Shown here piece after piece: positions 1 to 13,535 of a stretch of 64,000 nt of DNA; positions within the stretch are counted from its first letter, which is position 1, and every line of letters starts with the position of its first letter. Source of the stretch: Taeniopygia guttata (Eukaryota; Chordata; Aves; Passeriformes; Estrildidae); NCBI RefSeq assembly GCF_048771995.1, contig NC_133030.1, positions 39,866,001 through 39,930,000 on the forward strand, given 5' to 3'. Below the pieces are notes generated by a model that saw nothing but the letters and a program-made list of their open reading frames with translations, searched no databases and had not been told where the DNA came from. The position numbers and the translations under genes are program-made.

Positions 1-600
1 AACCTGCTGGCAAATGTCCTGTGCATAGAGCATCCAGATCATCCATCTCAGTATCAGCTGACACAACTTCCTCAAAGAACAATTGTGACTTTTCTAGAAA
101 AAACTCAGCCCTTGCAAGTGTCCATATTAGCATGAGACTGTTGCTCCACTGTTCTGTAGGAAATAGAACCAGCTTTGTAGAAAGCAGCCTCTTGCCTGCT
201 CCGGGTTATTGAACCGGCAGCTTGAAAGCCAAGCTCCCGCAGCCCCAGAAATGTCCTGACAGTCTGCAAGCCTCAACTGTGGCCCTGTGAACTTCCTAGC
301 TGCACTTTCTAGCTAAGTAAAGTATTTTTGATTCATTGCCTTCACTTTGTAGCAGCTTCTTTGTCTACATCAGTACCAGGGAACACAGGACCTGATTTTT
401 TGAACAACTTTTGTTTGTCCTCAGCAGGCCTTGATACTCCTTGCCCATGTTACAGACAGGGCCACTCTTTCAATGCCAACTGGGAAGTGTTTGTCAATTT
501 CTGTTTTCTTTTAACTTCCTCTGCACAGATCTGGAGAGTGACTGCCTATAAATACTTGCTTATAGGGTACGTGGGAAACTGCTCTCTTCTATAGGGATCG
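1..600 (-). other. Unidentified protein-like segment, possibly an edge exon or a decayed gene
   Basis: Read on the minus strand, bases 1 to about 151 form an open segment preceded by a good acceptor (pyrimidine-rich, ending CTACAG). It would encode roughly 50 residues including LARAEFFLEKSQLFFEEVV and an acidic stretch TEMDDLDALC, and it runs off the window edge. Further upstream on the same strand, bases about 330-540 also read as protein-like but not as one intact frame. I do not recognise a family. It could be the edge of a gene lying to the left, or an old degraded copy of a gene or element. Confidence 0.2.
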
Positions 601-3600
601 TGTTTTCAAGTCATATTTTACAGAGGGTTAATAAAGGACCTGAATCGAATTTTTCTGCATTAGCATCCCAGTCATTCATTCATTTGACCAGGTGGAAAAG
701 CCTCATCACAAAATAAAGGCTGCAGTCTAAAGTGATGGTTTCAAAGAAAGCAGGATCCCAAAGCTAAAGGGCTCACAGTGTAATGGAGATAAGCAATCTT
801 TTCCAAATAAAAATAAGTGGTTTAGTGATATCCACCAAATATGATATGCAAATTTTCAAGTCTTACTATAAAAAACTTTTGCAGTCAATTCTGAATGTGT
901 TTCAGACTGGTCTATGAATCAAAAAATATGCATTAAAACAGAGACTAGAATGTGTGACTGAATTCCAATTCAGTCTTTGCAAGTGAATTCCAGGCATCAC
1001 AGAATGGTTTTCAAGATGTTAGTCAAAGCAGTGGAATATGTATTTAAAGGCAAGCTTAATCTTGACTGCATTTTGAATGAAAACATTTGGAAATTCATGC
1101 TAATGCATTTTTTATTACACTTTCATTTTTTACAGTATTCAAAAAAGCAATTGGAAATTAAAGGCTGCAATCCTGCAAATATCACCATTAACTTTAATAA
1201 AACTACCAGCATGCTGCTAGGGGCTGCTAAATACCAATAATTAATAAGTGTACATTTTCTTAAAAATCTTTACTGAACCAGTACACTACTGTGTCAGTAT
1301 TAACAATGAAATCATTCAAATTTTTCAAGATGTTGTTGAAATTACTATGAATTTTTGAATATACACATCAATCAAAACAACCAGCCAAAAAAACGAAGGT
1401 TTTGGGAAAGGCCAGACCTTAATTTGATACTATACTGCACGGAAATGCTTAGAACTCCGTGAAATGGATGTAAAAGATTTGCTGTGAACAGCTCGCTGTG
1501 CTTTTGAGAAGTACAAGAGACAAAGAGTATTCCCAAAAAAATCACCATGTGTTTCACAGCCCCTAGACAACACCGAAAAAATACTTTAGAAATGTTTGTC
1601 CAGAGAGAGCACATAAAGAGTTTCTATCAGCTTCAGTAAACCTTGCAATAAGTCTCATTGTACTATTTTAAAGACTATTTAAGAAACTTAGTCTATAATA
1701 GTACTTTACAGTACTGTCATTCCTGAGTAAGAATTACTGATTTCTTGGTGCTGTTAGTATACATTCGTTAACTGGAGAATGGTGATCAGAGAGAATGTCA
1801 GAAATATTTTTTTTATCTTGTGCTTTGTTTAGCCATCTTTCCTCTTTTGGGTGAACGAGTTGTGGTAGCATTTCAGTCTTTGTCCTCATTACTACATGAA
1901 ATTATTATTTTGTGTGTGATTATCTTTCAGTCCAGTTTGTACCTCACTCATGACACAAGGGTGGTAGGACCATTCTGCCAGAAGCCAAAGGGGAAAAAAG
2001 CTACAGAAGGACTATCTAAGTGAAAATGTTTGCAAGTCAAAGGGAGGGCACATTTAACTTCACAAAAGAAAATTCTGGTTTCTGTTGTAATGTTGGTTAC
2101 ACAATCACATAAGGTTTTATTTTTAAAAGCAAGTAAAAAAATTATAGTGCATCAGCTCTTTGACTGGTGTAAATCAAGATGGTTTTATTGACTTTGATGG
2201 AGCTATGTCGATTTATACCAGATGAGGATTTGGCCTACTGTATGGAGATATTTTTATTTCTCTTCTCACTCTATCAGTTAAAGAAAGGGTAATAATCAGC
2301 AAGCTGGAAGCAATTATGCGTGTGTGAGGAGGGGGTAGTTTCATAATAGCTAACTTGATATTATTTCCTGTAAAATGCATCAGGAGACTAAAGCCTGGAG
2401 CCTGCTGACCAGTTTGTTTTGTAAAGAAATATTTGTTCAAATCTGTTTATAATAATTTGTCAAATTATGGGCAGATTCAGCTGAAGCACTTGCCTTCCAC
2501 TGACACCAGAGGCAGCAGCTCTGGAGCTGATCAGGGCACCAAGTGGCACCCATGAGGGAAGACCCAGGCAAAATTTGGCTTTCACTTACATCTGCATAAA
2601 TCTGGAATAATTCTACAAAAATCAGTGGAAATATTTTCTATTTACAAGTGTGCCTAAAAGCAAAATTTGGCACCGTCTTCAACTAAGCATTTATAAGCTG
2701 TTTCTGGCAACAAATAAGGATGGGGGATGGGAAGATTATTCATTGCAGATGCTTTGTAAGATTACCAGAGGCTTTCGGGTGACAATAAAGTCTACTAACA
2801 TAGTCACTTTTGGAAAATGCTTTTGAAAATGTGATTTGAGGGAGTTTCCTGTTATCCTTTAATTCTTACATCATTTCATGGTGGTTAAAAATACTAACCA
2901 AAACCTCAAGTGAAATTATTTAAATTGTTCTCCTTACAGTGGTGAGGCAGATGAGTCCCAGCCTGCAATACCAAGTGGACTAAAGCAATTCATGGCAAGC
3001 AAAGATTTCTAAGAAACCGTCTTGGATGAACGCATTTCATAAGGTGCAGTTTAACTATTGTTAAGCAGCCACACATTGACAAGGGAGCTGAAGACAAAAT
3101 AATCACAACTAAAATAAATGGAAAGATTTATGAATTTATTTTAAAGTTACAATGCATATTATTCTGAAGTACCAGCATTATCACTATAAACACTAACGTA
3201 TACCAACCAGTGTTTGCAATGTAGCTCATTCATCTGATCTCTTTGCTCTCAGGAATGATTTAATTTTTTGTAATGCTTTTATAATGTTCTAACCTAAGAA
3301 TATTAATAAAGGGACTTCCTGCCCTGCTAGGGTGAACATAATTATACTAGGCTAATGGTGCTTTTAGCACTACAGCTTATACCCATATAACTAGCTCTTT
3401 CTGATCTACAGGTAAATAAATCCCAAAACCAGCATGTAGGTGAACCCTTAAGCAATAGCAGACAACTCATAAAAGAGTGGAAAATACACAGTTCAGAAAT
3501 TATTATGCATAAACACAGCTCTTGCCCCAGCTAGGCAGAGCCCCAAGGAGCCCTTCATCCCTGCACTGGCCCTCTCCAGCCCTCCCAGCTGTGTCTCCCT

Positions 3601-5261
3601 GGGAAAGGTCAGGTAGCCTATTCATCAGACCCTGGACTTTGATTTAAAGTATGTATATGTCTATCATTTCCTGGATCCTTTTGAAGCAAAGAAGAAGCAG
3701 AAAATTTCCAGGGAAAGTTTGCTTATTTTGGGATTCTTTTTTTAATAGCTTACATGCAATCGCCTTAAAACCTAAAGAAGGCTTTTCAGCTAGGGCAGGT
3801 GATGGCATTGTGACATTGAATTTAAACCCACCTTCTTGTAGTGAATATGTAACTTTACGTATAAAGTGCTGCCTGGTTTATTCTGTGTGTTGCTGCAATG
3901 CATCGTTCACTAATTTTCTTACTCAGCTATGCATGGAAATTCATGGGGTGTTTTTTCCCAGTAAGTTTCAAGTGTATATGCTGTTCTACACTGAAAAAGA
4001 TAACTGCAGGATCATTATAAGATTTTTAGTGAGAACATAGAATAGAAAAATAAATGAAATAATGAACCAGGAACTACATTGATTGACTGAATTTCTATGA
4101 TTATGTCTGTGTACATAGGGGCATGTGTTATATGTATAATGAATTATTCTATTTTTTATAAATGCGTGCACTCAATTGTTTTTACTATTTAATATATTGT
4201 ACAAAATATAACTGCTTACAGACAGTATTCCTAAATCAATACCACAAAATCAATTCACACTAAGAATAATTTAAAGGGATGAGAAAACTTTATTTTTCTA
4301 CTTAGGTTTCAGATCTTTACAGGAAGGAAAAAAAAAAAAAATCTCTTTCGAACGTGGTGTGTGCTGTAAAGATGATGATCCAGCTAATTTTGATGTGGAC
4401 AGAGGTTACAACTGAAGTCAGGAATAGAGAGAAGATTAATTCTAAACCATGACCCTGTTTTCATAGCAACATAATAAGGAAACATAATAGAATTACATAC
4501 CTAAACCAAAGCATTTTGAAATAAGGCATCTGTAAGATTTTTCCATGAGGTACAGGCAGTTTATGATGTACTGTGATGGTCAGATTTCTGCATTTTAGTA
4601 TTGCTCAGCTTTCATGGTAAGAGTGGTCCAAAGCCTGAATATGAATTTCAGAGATAAACTGAACAATAGCCAGGAAAAAGGTTAATATCACAGTAGCAAA
4701 AGGTTTATATGTGTCAGCTAACTTCAGAAAAGACTAGGTGATCATTAAATCAAGTAAAGCTTGAATGTAGGAATAAATTTGAGTTTGGTGTTAAACTACA
4801 TAGAGTGTCAGGTACTACACCAATATCTAATCCTCTACATACTACTGGAGTTGGTGCTTAGTACAGCAGAACTTCAGCCTGCAAGCACAAGTTCTCATGG
4901 GGAATATCTGTGGCATGCACTGCATCCCTGTTTTGTCCTGATCAGGGACCAAGACAATCCTGTCACTAGGCAGAACTGAAGTCTGCTGAGAGATCTCTAA
5001 AAGCCACCTCTTGGGGTCCTGAATGAGCCACTGCTAATCATTTGAGGCTTGGCTCACCTGCTGTTACCCAGATGCAGAAGAGAAGTGACCCAAGCAATAG
5101 CTGAACCCCCTAGCCAGGAAGGACTTGGGTAAAAACTGACAAAAGTACCAGATTTCCCTTCCAAATGCTCTAGCCTGATTTGAGAAGAAATATTAATCAT
5201 ATCTTTACTGTCTAAAATAGAGTTCAGCTATTCTGAGGTACATATTTAAGGTTCTGGAGGC

Positions 5262-5412
5262 CTCACAGAGTTTTTTGGGGATTGTTTTTTCATTGGCTAG
5301 TTGGGTTTGGCTGGGGTTTTTTTGTTGTTTTTGTTTTGGTTTTTTGGGGGGGGGTTTGTTTTGTTTGGTTTTTTGGTGGTTTTTTTTGTTAGTTTTTTTT
5401 TTTTTTTTTTTT
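5262..5412. repeat. T/G-rich low-complexity tract ending in a long poly-T
   Basis: About 150 bases are almost entirely T and G on the plus strand. They include a run of nine G, several TTTTGG blocks and a terminal run of about 21 T. The complementary strand is therefore a homopurine-like A/C tract. It may be the decayed tail of a retroposon or simple slippage DNA; no parent element is recognisable. Confidence 0.8.
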
Positions 5413-5514
5413 ACTACACATGTAATTAACTGGTTTACCAGTTAGAAAGAAATATTTGCAAGCAAGAGACATCCACCTCTTTACAGTCATCATGTTCCCT
5501 TAAGTATTATGACG

Positions 5515-5700
5515 AGTGGAACAAATAGGGCTGGAAGGGATCTCTGAAGATCATCTATTCAAACACAGGTTGAAATAGCAAAGATCAAATTGCTGGAATA
5601 TTTTCACAGCCTGAATCTAACTCTACTACAAGGTTTTACAAAAAGAATTACTATGGGACTTGAAAGTTCCTCGGGAAGAAATGCAAACAGAAGTAACAGA
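5515..5700 (-). mobile_element. CR1 LINE 3' end fragment, degraded
   Basis: Bases about 5530-5575 read GGCTGGAAGGGATCTCTGAA followed by GATCATCTATTCAAAC. This is the complement of the conserved 3' end of avian CR1 elements, which end in a GATGATCTCC...CCTTCCAACC motif. The insertion is therefore on the minus strand. Only the terminal part is visible and the terminal octamer repeat is eroded, so the copy is old. Both limits are approximate. Confidence 0.55.
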
Positions 5701-7539
5701 ATGACTTCTAAAATGCTGTTGCTCAGCTTGACCTCCAATTGAGTACCAGTTTAGGAGAAGTTTTAATTTAAAAATTTAATTTGATTAGTCTGCTTAGTCT
5801 TGAAATTTAAGAAGCTAGTGTCAAGGCCCATAGAGCTTGAGACCAAGTACAAGTCTAATTACCAGGCTGGAATTTTTACATTACTACAGACAAGAGTATT
5901 GGAGGAAAACTGTCATGATTCAGAATTCAGAAACCACATTCTCCCTATTTTCTGGTCATCCCACTCAGCCTCTCAGAGGGAGTGTTCAGAGTGGAGTAAG
6001 TGAAGGCAGATAACCACATTCCCAATCTGCTGTCATCCTCAGACAGCAGAATTTACAATGATGTGCCTTCTGCTTACCAAAGACAAGTGATGAAATCAAA
6101 GAGGGTTTAAGTAACCTCTCTTGTCAACAGGTGCCTTCACTATAATTACTTGTAGTTGGCCTTTTGCCAACAGGCAAAATTTCAATTAGCTTTTTAGCAA
6201 ATTTTTGCCATGTCTCCACTTAGAAAACTCCAGATGAATCAGCTAAAATGTGTGCAATTTAAGACATCTTAAACTCTACACAGATCCTCTCATTCAAGAG
6301 CAAAGAGTCTGCAAAACTCTAACATATCTCCCCTTCTCGAGGTATCATAGTCACAAAGTATTAATCTCTTTTGCCACGTAGCAGATCAGGATTCGAGCAT
6401 TCGCCAGGGATATTCTTATTTACAGCTTGGTGTTTTTGTACAAGCCCACCATTATTATTGGCTTAAGACAAAACCCTGGGTGGTGAACAGGAAGGGATGA
6501 GGTGTGTTACCCACCTTGCTCCACTCTGCAGGAAGAGTAGCAAGCTGCTTATGCTAATGCACTGAACTGCCTGGCTAGATTTGGCAGAGGTGCCTATCCA
6601 AGTTTTTGGTTCATTATAAGCAGATCATACTAAGTAGCATCAAACTAAAGTCGCTTGATTTGTACTGGAAACCTCCATCTTGGGACTGAATGCATTTTAA
6701 AGGCCCTGACAGATGGGCTCTGCTGAACTGAACAGCAGCAATCTGTGTCACTTTACCTCCCCCATGGCTGCTGTGCCTGTCCCAGGGCCGTCTGTCCTAG
6801 CAGCAGGGGAAATGAGCAGATGCTGGGAAGGGCAATTTCTCCACAGGGTCTGGCCGGTGGCCTGTGCAGGGAGAGGCAGCAAGCCCCTGCTTTGGCCACT
6901 GCTAGGGCAAGGACTCTGGCAGTGAGGCGGGGGAGATGGGAGGCGGACAATGTGTAACCATCTCTGCTAAACCTGACAAGGTTCCACCGGGATGTCTCAC
7001 ACTTAGCTGATTTGCCAAACCTGCTGCAGCTGCCTCGTGTGGCACCTTCTTCACACGCATAATAATTTGACCACAGTCAAAGTTTTTGCTTAAAGCAAAG
7101 AATAAGAGAGTGCTGGTGCAGTGCAGGAGGAGAGCAGAATGTGTTTTAAAGCCTTTTCACAGCTTTGATCTGAAATCTTTTGGGTTCCAGTTAAACCCAT
7201 TTTGCTCTGCCAGCAGCAATCCTCACAGGAACACAAACAAGGGCCCTGTCTCCTCCCTCTTGCACCACTCACACCCTCTGTGTCTGGGCTTACCTGCCAA
7301 ATTTCGTGAGTCTCTGTGTCTGGCACGTATGCAAATTAAGCAATCTGTATCTAATGTATATATTGTCATAAATATGCTTCTGAAAAAAACACTGGTAGGA
7401 GTGGTTAAAAGTATTAGGCTGAGACTTGGCTTTGTAGGGAGAGCTTCTTCAAAGACCAGGGTCTGAGTGCAGTGGAGATGGGAAAGAGCCTTCTTGATAG
7501 CCAGTCTGGAAAGCTTTTCTCTGGAAAACACAGGTAACA

Positions 7540-7585
7540 GGTGTACTCAATGGTTCTTATGGGTCTCTTCCAGCTCAGGATCTTC
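7540..7585 (+). mobile_element. Probable CR1 3' tail remnant
   Basis: The string ATGGTTCTTATGGGTCTCTT, followed by CCAGCTCAGGATCTTCT, resembles the terminal part of CR1 elements (TGGGTCCTTTCCAACTCAGG-like) in sense orientation. Only about 40 bases match, so this is a weak call based on pattern memory. Confidence 0.3.
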
Positions 7586-10500
7586 TCTGGCCAATGAGCA
7601 TAGCAGTGGAAGACCAGAACTTTATAGAGGGCTGTTCCCCATGGAAGGAGGAGTGTTGACTGCTGTCCCATGCCACACAATCATTAGTGCTGCCAGTCCT
7701 TTGCTGGTTCCTTGCTTCTTACCCATTACCCACCTCTTCCTCTTCACTGGATGCACAGTGCCCTAAAACTGTCCTGGGAACAGGGAGCACACAGAGGAGA
7801 AAGGAATGGCTGTTCACCAGCTTTGCATGACCCCAGCTCCCAGGGGCAGATTATGTAGACTCCTTGCCTGGAGCAATCTTCCCCTAATTCTTTCAGAATA
7901 AGCCCTCCTGCTCCTGATTTCTCCTACTTTTCCATCTTGCCTTGCCCCTTCCCCACCTCAGAGGAAGACTGGTTGGGAACCAATATCCAGGTGAACCAGT
8001 TTGGGCAGAAAGAGATCTCAGTCTATTGACCTCTGTACTCCACCTTCCCTCACCAAGGGGTGAGGTAATTGGATAGCTCATATACATTTCTGAAAAAATT
8101 GTAGGAAGAGTAAAGGAAACATGACTAGGAAAGGTGGGATGGTTCTGCAAGGCAAGGGAGAAAAAACAGTCCAGGTCATGCCAGAAGCAAAGTGGGAATT
8201 TATGGGGAGAAGTCCTCACTGACTTAGCAAACTCAATGGCTGCAGGAACAGACAGATGGCTGCTCAGGGCTGGGAGTGATGAAAAAAGCTCAGTGGCGGT
8301 GCACTGCTAAACAGGGCTTAGCACTAGGCTCAGGTCATTGTTGGGTCTGGAGGCTTAACCTCCTCTCTAGGGCACTGAGCAGTGTATGACTACTTTTCCC
8401 ACCCAACAGCCACCAGGCTGCTCTGGTGATGCTGAGAAGTTTGCACCTTGTTTCTCCTGTGCTGTGATCACAGCATTCCCATGCACTGGAAATACTTGTT
8501 TTGGAGCGTAGGTATCTCTGACAGTTAATTTAGGCTGTGAGCAGGGACGTCATCCACACACACAGGATGTTTGTCTGCTCTCCTTTCTGCCAAGGTCCTT
8601 CATTATGATTAAGGCTGACATGGGGAGGGGACGGAATTAAGTTTCTGACCAGCTCTGTCTTCTCCATGCCCTTTGCAGCCACTTGCAGGAAGGATAAAGG
8701 AATAATCCCAAGTCTGGATACCATATCACTGTAGCTACAAGACAGCAAAATAAAATAATTCCTTATTACGGAAAGGCCATTAGCTCTGGGTTGAATGGTC
8801 TGCTTCAAAGTCTCATTAAAATACCTCCTTCTAGCTACTAAATACTCATTCCTGCTATCTGTGAGAGCTAAACCATATGCACAGTTATGATTAAATGTGG
8901 GTGCTGCAACTAACTTCTGTTAGTTCAGAGCACGACTATCAACTCAAAGCAATAAGTGGTAAGAACATCCTTCTGTTATGAGAGTTTAGGGTGGCATCAA
9001 CTGTTGTGCATACAAAGTTTGGGTGAAACAATTGACCAGGAAAGAAAACCCCACAGAACAAAGCCAAACACAAAAACAAGAGACAAAACCAGGAAGAGAA
9101 AATTAATGCAGTCTTGGAAGTTATATCATACATGTATTGTAAAAGAGGATCAGTTTGAAAGGGATTGGGAAATTTCACAGAAACCATGTTGTTATCTATG
9201 TAAGTAAAACCAGACCTAATTATCAGGCTGTGCGCAGTCATGCTGTTCCTGTTAGCACAACCCTCTCAGAAAGTGAACAAAAATCAAGTAATTTTAGGGC
9301 TCCTATTACCTGCAGAAAAATCTGAGGATGGAAAGGAAGAAAAGAGTAAGTAGCCAGTCGAGGCATGGACCAGAATACAGGCTGAAAACCTCTGGGCATG
9401 AGCTGAGGCTCCTCTCCAAAGCTGTCACTCCTCAGGAAGCATTAAGCAAGAGCCAGGGGAGTCAGAGTTAGAAAAAAAAACCCTCTAAAAGAAGCAGAAC
9501 ATAGCAAAGCTGGCAGCAGCCACAGACAGGCCAAGAGGCTGGATCACACCAGTGCACAGGAAGAGCTGGGACCATGCAGCAGCAGCATGAAGTGGCCCGA
9601 AAGCTGGATCTGGGAGAAGATGCTGTACTCAGAGTCTGCATGAAAAAAAAAGCTATAGCTGAAAGGTAACTTCCCAGCTATATTCCCCAGCTGAGCGTGT
9701 GCAAGTATAATGGCAGAAGTAGCACTAGAAGCTGGTATTAATACCATCACAGCTAAATGTCTAGAGAGGGAATTTCACTCTGCAAAATGCATAGCTGTGA
9801 AATCCATCGACAAAACTCATGTCTGCTTCTATTAGTACCACAGCAGCAGTTTGACCTTAATAGTAATTTCTGTTTGGCACTGAAAGACAAATAGGAATAA
9901 GATCCAAAATATGAGTCATTAAAAATAAAAAAAGGCCAACAACATGTACTGTACTCCACAATCAGCCCCTTCCCAAAAGGGGGCCAAAAGCTGTACATAC
10001 TTTGGATTCTTCCACAGCAAATCTTACTGCCACTCAGAATTTTTGGCTGACACCTTGATGACACTGAAGTAGAGAGTCAGTCTATGACACAGAGATTTTA
10101 AATACAGTGGTGGTCCTTACTAATTTCAGTGAGTGGATTAAGAAATACAGACTCACAGTATTGCAACACCGCATGTTGTGCTCACATATGCAGCAGTTTT
10201 GACTGTAAAATCCTTGAATGCTTGGCAACCCCCTCACTGCCTGGCTCTGGTTTGGATATTTTTGCTGATGACCTTTTGGGTTATTGCCCTGGCAAGAATG
10301 GAGAGCTGACAATGACCTACCAGTCACTGGCTCAGTCTTTCTAACATACATAAGTGGGAAAGAATCGGTAGAAATGCTGAGATGCTCCTGTGTAGACTTC
10401 TGAGAGTGACACTCCTAGTGCATACACGTAGCATAGTGGTTCAAGATCAATTGAGCTTACTAGCTCAAAATTAAATTATTTGAGCTTACTAGTTCCTAAC

Positions 10501-13264
10501 TGAAATGTACTATTCAAAATGCTCTCAAAATTACAAAGCTGATGTACTTGTTTACTTACATCCTCAGCATGTACACCTTACAAGGACTGAAAGAAAACAT
10601 GTAGGCATCTGTGATCTCTAGTAGAGAATACTGCTCCTCAGCATCCAGCCCTAGTTAGTTGGCAAGTGCTTCCACAACATCATACTTAGTTTCATTTTAA
10701 GATGCTAAGCCTGATGTTTTGTTATCTTTCAGTTTAGCTTACTATTAAAATTAATTATTTTCCTTTGTTAGTTTCTTTGTTCAAGCGGTTGGAAGCAGGC
10801 AGCTCCACCCAAATTCTTCATTACACCAGTAACATTAAAATGTTTATCTGTGTGTCAGCTTGGTGCTTGTGTCTCAAATTGTTTTTCCAGGAAGCCATCA
10901 GTGATGTCCTGTTCCCCTCCCTTACCCCCACCCCCCGCCAGTAAAATGTGTACTACTTATCTTCTTAATGTCATTTTTAAAATAGATATTATTTATTTTA
11001 ACAGCTATGTATTTTCATGCTCCCAACTTAAAGTCCTTAAAAATACTGACCACAAAGAGTGCACTCAGCAATCCTACAGCAGACCATGTGTGTGCAATTA
11101 CCTCATTTACACAATCACAATAATCACACAAAATTCAATGCCCCATCTGGAAGATAGGAAATATGATTTCCTTTCTTCTACCTTTGCCTGCGTACATAGC
11201 TGACTCTTGAGGATAAGCAGAGCCTCATTATGTTGGTGGATATACATACACACATACACAATACATATGCTCACACAATACTGCAGATAACTGGGGCCTG
11301 ATTTCTGTTGGGGCTGCTAGCAACTCTGGTAGATTATTGCACGTCAAATTTTGGCATAAAATCTCCTACCAACCTTGCCCACCCTTGCTATTTCCAGCTC
11401 AGGCTGATAGTTTTGGCTGGCTGCCTTCCCTGCTTGGGTAAACCCTGGGAAACACAGCTGAGCAAAGATGCAAAACCTTCCCTCTCCCCCACCTGGCCCA
11501 AAGGTGTTTGGTGGGGCTTGAGCCAGGTGATGGAAAGTAAGCAATCATGGCCATTTTCTGGCCATTTTCACAGAGAGGCAGATCAGAAGAACCTGGACCT
11601 CTGATGCACCCTGTGATGAAGAATGACAACTATTTTCTTCTCCTGTCCCACCAAGTGGAAGGAGAGGAGTCTCTAGAGAAGCATGAATGCAAAAATTCCC
11701 AATACAGGGTCTCCAGGTAAAGTAGTACCACAACTATGGGAAGAGCTGGGACATCACACAGATCATGCAGCAAAAGAAAAAAAAAGGGGGGGGGAAGCAA
11801 ACGCTTAGTACAAAAGACTTACAACTACTAGTGAACTTCTGGGTTTGGGGTTTTAATATCTCTTTGCTGGATGGGGAATGACTCCAGCATGTGCTCACAA
11901 AGAGAACTCCTACATTACAAGCTGCAAGTGACACTGGAGGAGATCAGTTCTAAGCCTTCCAGCATACTGCTACCTTGTTCCTGTTGGAAAAGACTCACCC
12001 CTAGGGTGACACAAACATGTCAATTTTTTAAGAGATACAAGCTGCACAGAGTTTCTGCAAAGGAATTTTAAAAACATGTGCACTTAAGCATGATGTTCCA
12101 TCTCTCTTCCTTTCCCAAAACACTGTGCCACAATAATCTGCTCTCACATAATGAATGAGTGGAAGTATAGACATTTCCAGGAGCATTTAACATGCATTTG
12201 TTGGAAAAGCAGCACTGCCTTCTTCTCCCACTTATTCCTACAAATACAACTCCCTCTACTGAGGACGGCTTGTGACAGCCCAAGGCCATATGAGAGGCCA
12301 CTTGTTAAAATGCTGGCAAAGAGTACTGGCATTGTACATGTCAACTCCTGTTTTACCAAGGGTGGGCAGGGGCAGACAGAGCCTGAGTCTGTTGTGAGAC
12401 CTCAGAGATGAGATGGAGCAAGGTCTGTTCTTTTCACTGGAGTCCCCACCAGGAATTCCTGGAGAGTACAAAGCAACCCCTTAAAAATCTTTCTCTCATT
12501 ATTCCAGCCTGCAGCAAACCCTAGAAGTTGCTCAGCTGAAGTTACAGGTCACATTTTCTATTATTGTCTTCCAGTAACAGAGAAAATGTGCATGCTGCAG
12601 CCACACTCAGACACAGCTCCTGCTGCACCACGGGCTGGTCCTGGCATTAGCTGCAGGGAGAGAAAAGACAGTTGAGAAGAGATGAGAAACAGGAGAAACC
12701 TAGGAAAGAGAGGTGAAATACAGATGGTGAGGAATGAATGAGGTGGATTTGGGGTTTTTCAAGCTTACTGCACTGTCAAGTTTTCCTAAGCATAGGCCAT
12801 TAGCCCCTTCCAGTATTCCTTTCTGTGAAAAAAGGCACATGGAAAATGACACACCTTTGAGAGCCAGGCTGTTCTCACTAGGCATTTGGTGATTTTTTTA
12901 AAAGTCTCAAGATATTTGCAATGTTTCCTGTCTGCAAAGTGAATCTATCATTCTTCTAGCTTGACATTTTTTTGTGCTAGTACAGTGGATTCAGAGTCTT
13001 TTTTTTTTTTTTAACTCTTCTTTTACTACTACAGAGTACTTCTTTTACTACTAGTTCTCGATGGGTTCAAATTTCAGATGGCTTTCTGCAGAAACCAGGG
13101 CAATGCACGGGAAATTCTACTACTAGAGAATAGCAGAGCTGATTTCCATGTGTGACAGGAACTCCTGGCAATTATAAGCGCTTCAAATATGCATCTCCCT
13201 TATTAACTTTTTCTAATTCAGGCCTACAAAACTTAAATTTTGTGATTTACAGAGTGTTCATGAC

Positions 13265-13535
13265 CACAGTGTACTGCTGCTGTAGCTGGGGATGGGACCT
13301 CTGTCAGGCCACAGAGAGCTGTGGCCTGACAGTGGCAGGCAGTGGCAGCACACAGCAGCTGTGCAGCCCCAGAGCTGTGCAGGGCAGCGAGCAGCTCGGG
13401 CTGGCAGCTTGTGGCAGCCACCGTGACATCTCCAGCAGCTGTCACAGGGCTGCCCTGCACGCAGGCCCAACAATCTGGGTGCCAGATACTCCCCTCTCCC
13501 TTCCTCCCAACACCAGGGGCCAGCTAACAGCAAGG
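13265..13535. other. GC-rich, AGCAG/CTG-rich patch with nested inverted repeats
   Basis: This patch is rich in GCAGC and CTGTG motifs and is bounded by AT-rich sequence on both sides. It contains the 14-bp hairpin at 13301-13332 and the arms GTGCAGGGCAGC / GCTGCCCTGCAC 60 bases apart. Open frames exist on both strands but look like a by-product of base composition. It has few CpG pairs, so it is not a typical promoter island. Confidence 0.5.
13301..13332. repeat. Perfect 14-bp inverted repeat with 4-base loop
   Basis: CTGTCAGGCCACAG (13301-13314) is followed by the loop AGAG and its exact complement CTGTGGCCTGACAG (13319-13332). It lies at the start of a GC-rich island of about 270 bases in otherwise AT-rich DNA. 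A second exact 12-bp pair (13377-13388 and 13449-13460) lies just downstream. Strand of any transcript cannot be told from a palindrome. Confidence 0.9.

Noticed and set aside
990-1015. ATCACAGAATGGTTTTC resembling the antisense start of a CR1 tail
   Set aside because: Only about 15 bases match and the following sequence does not continue the CR1 pattern.
3651-4040. 129-codon open frame in AT-rich DNA
   Set aside because: No recognisable domain, no splice or promoter context, and composition like non-coding neighbours.
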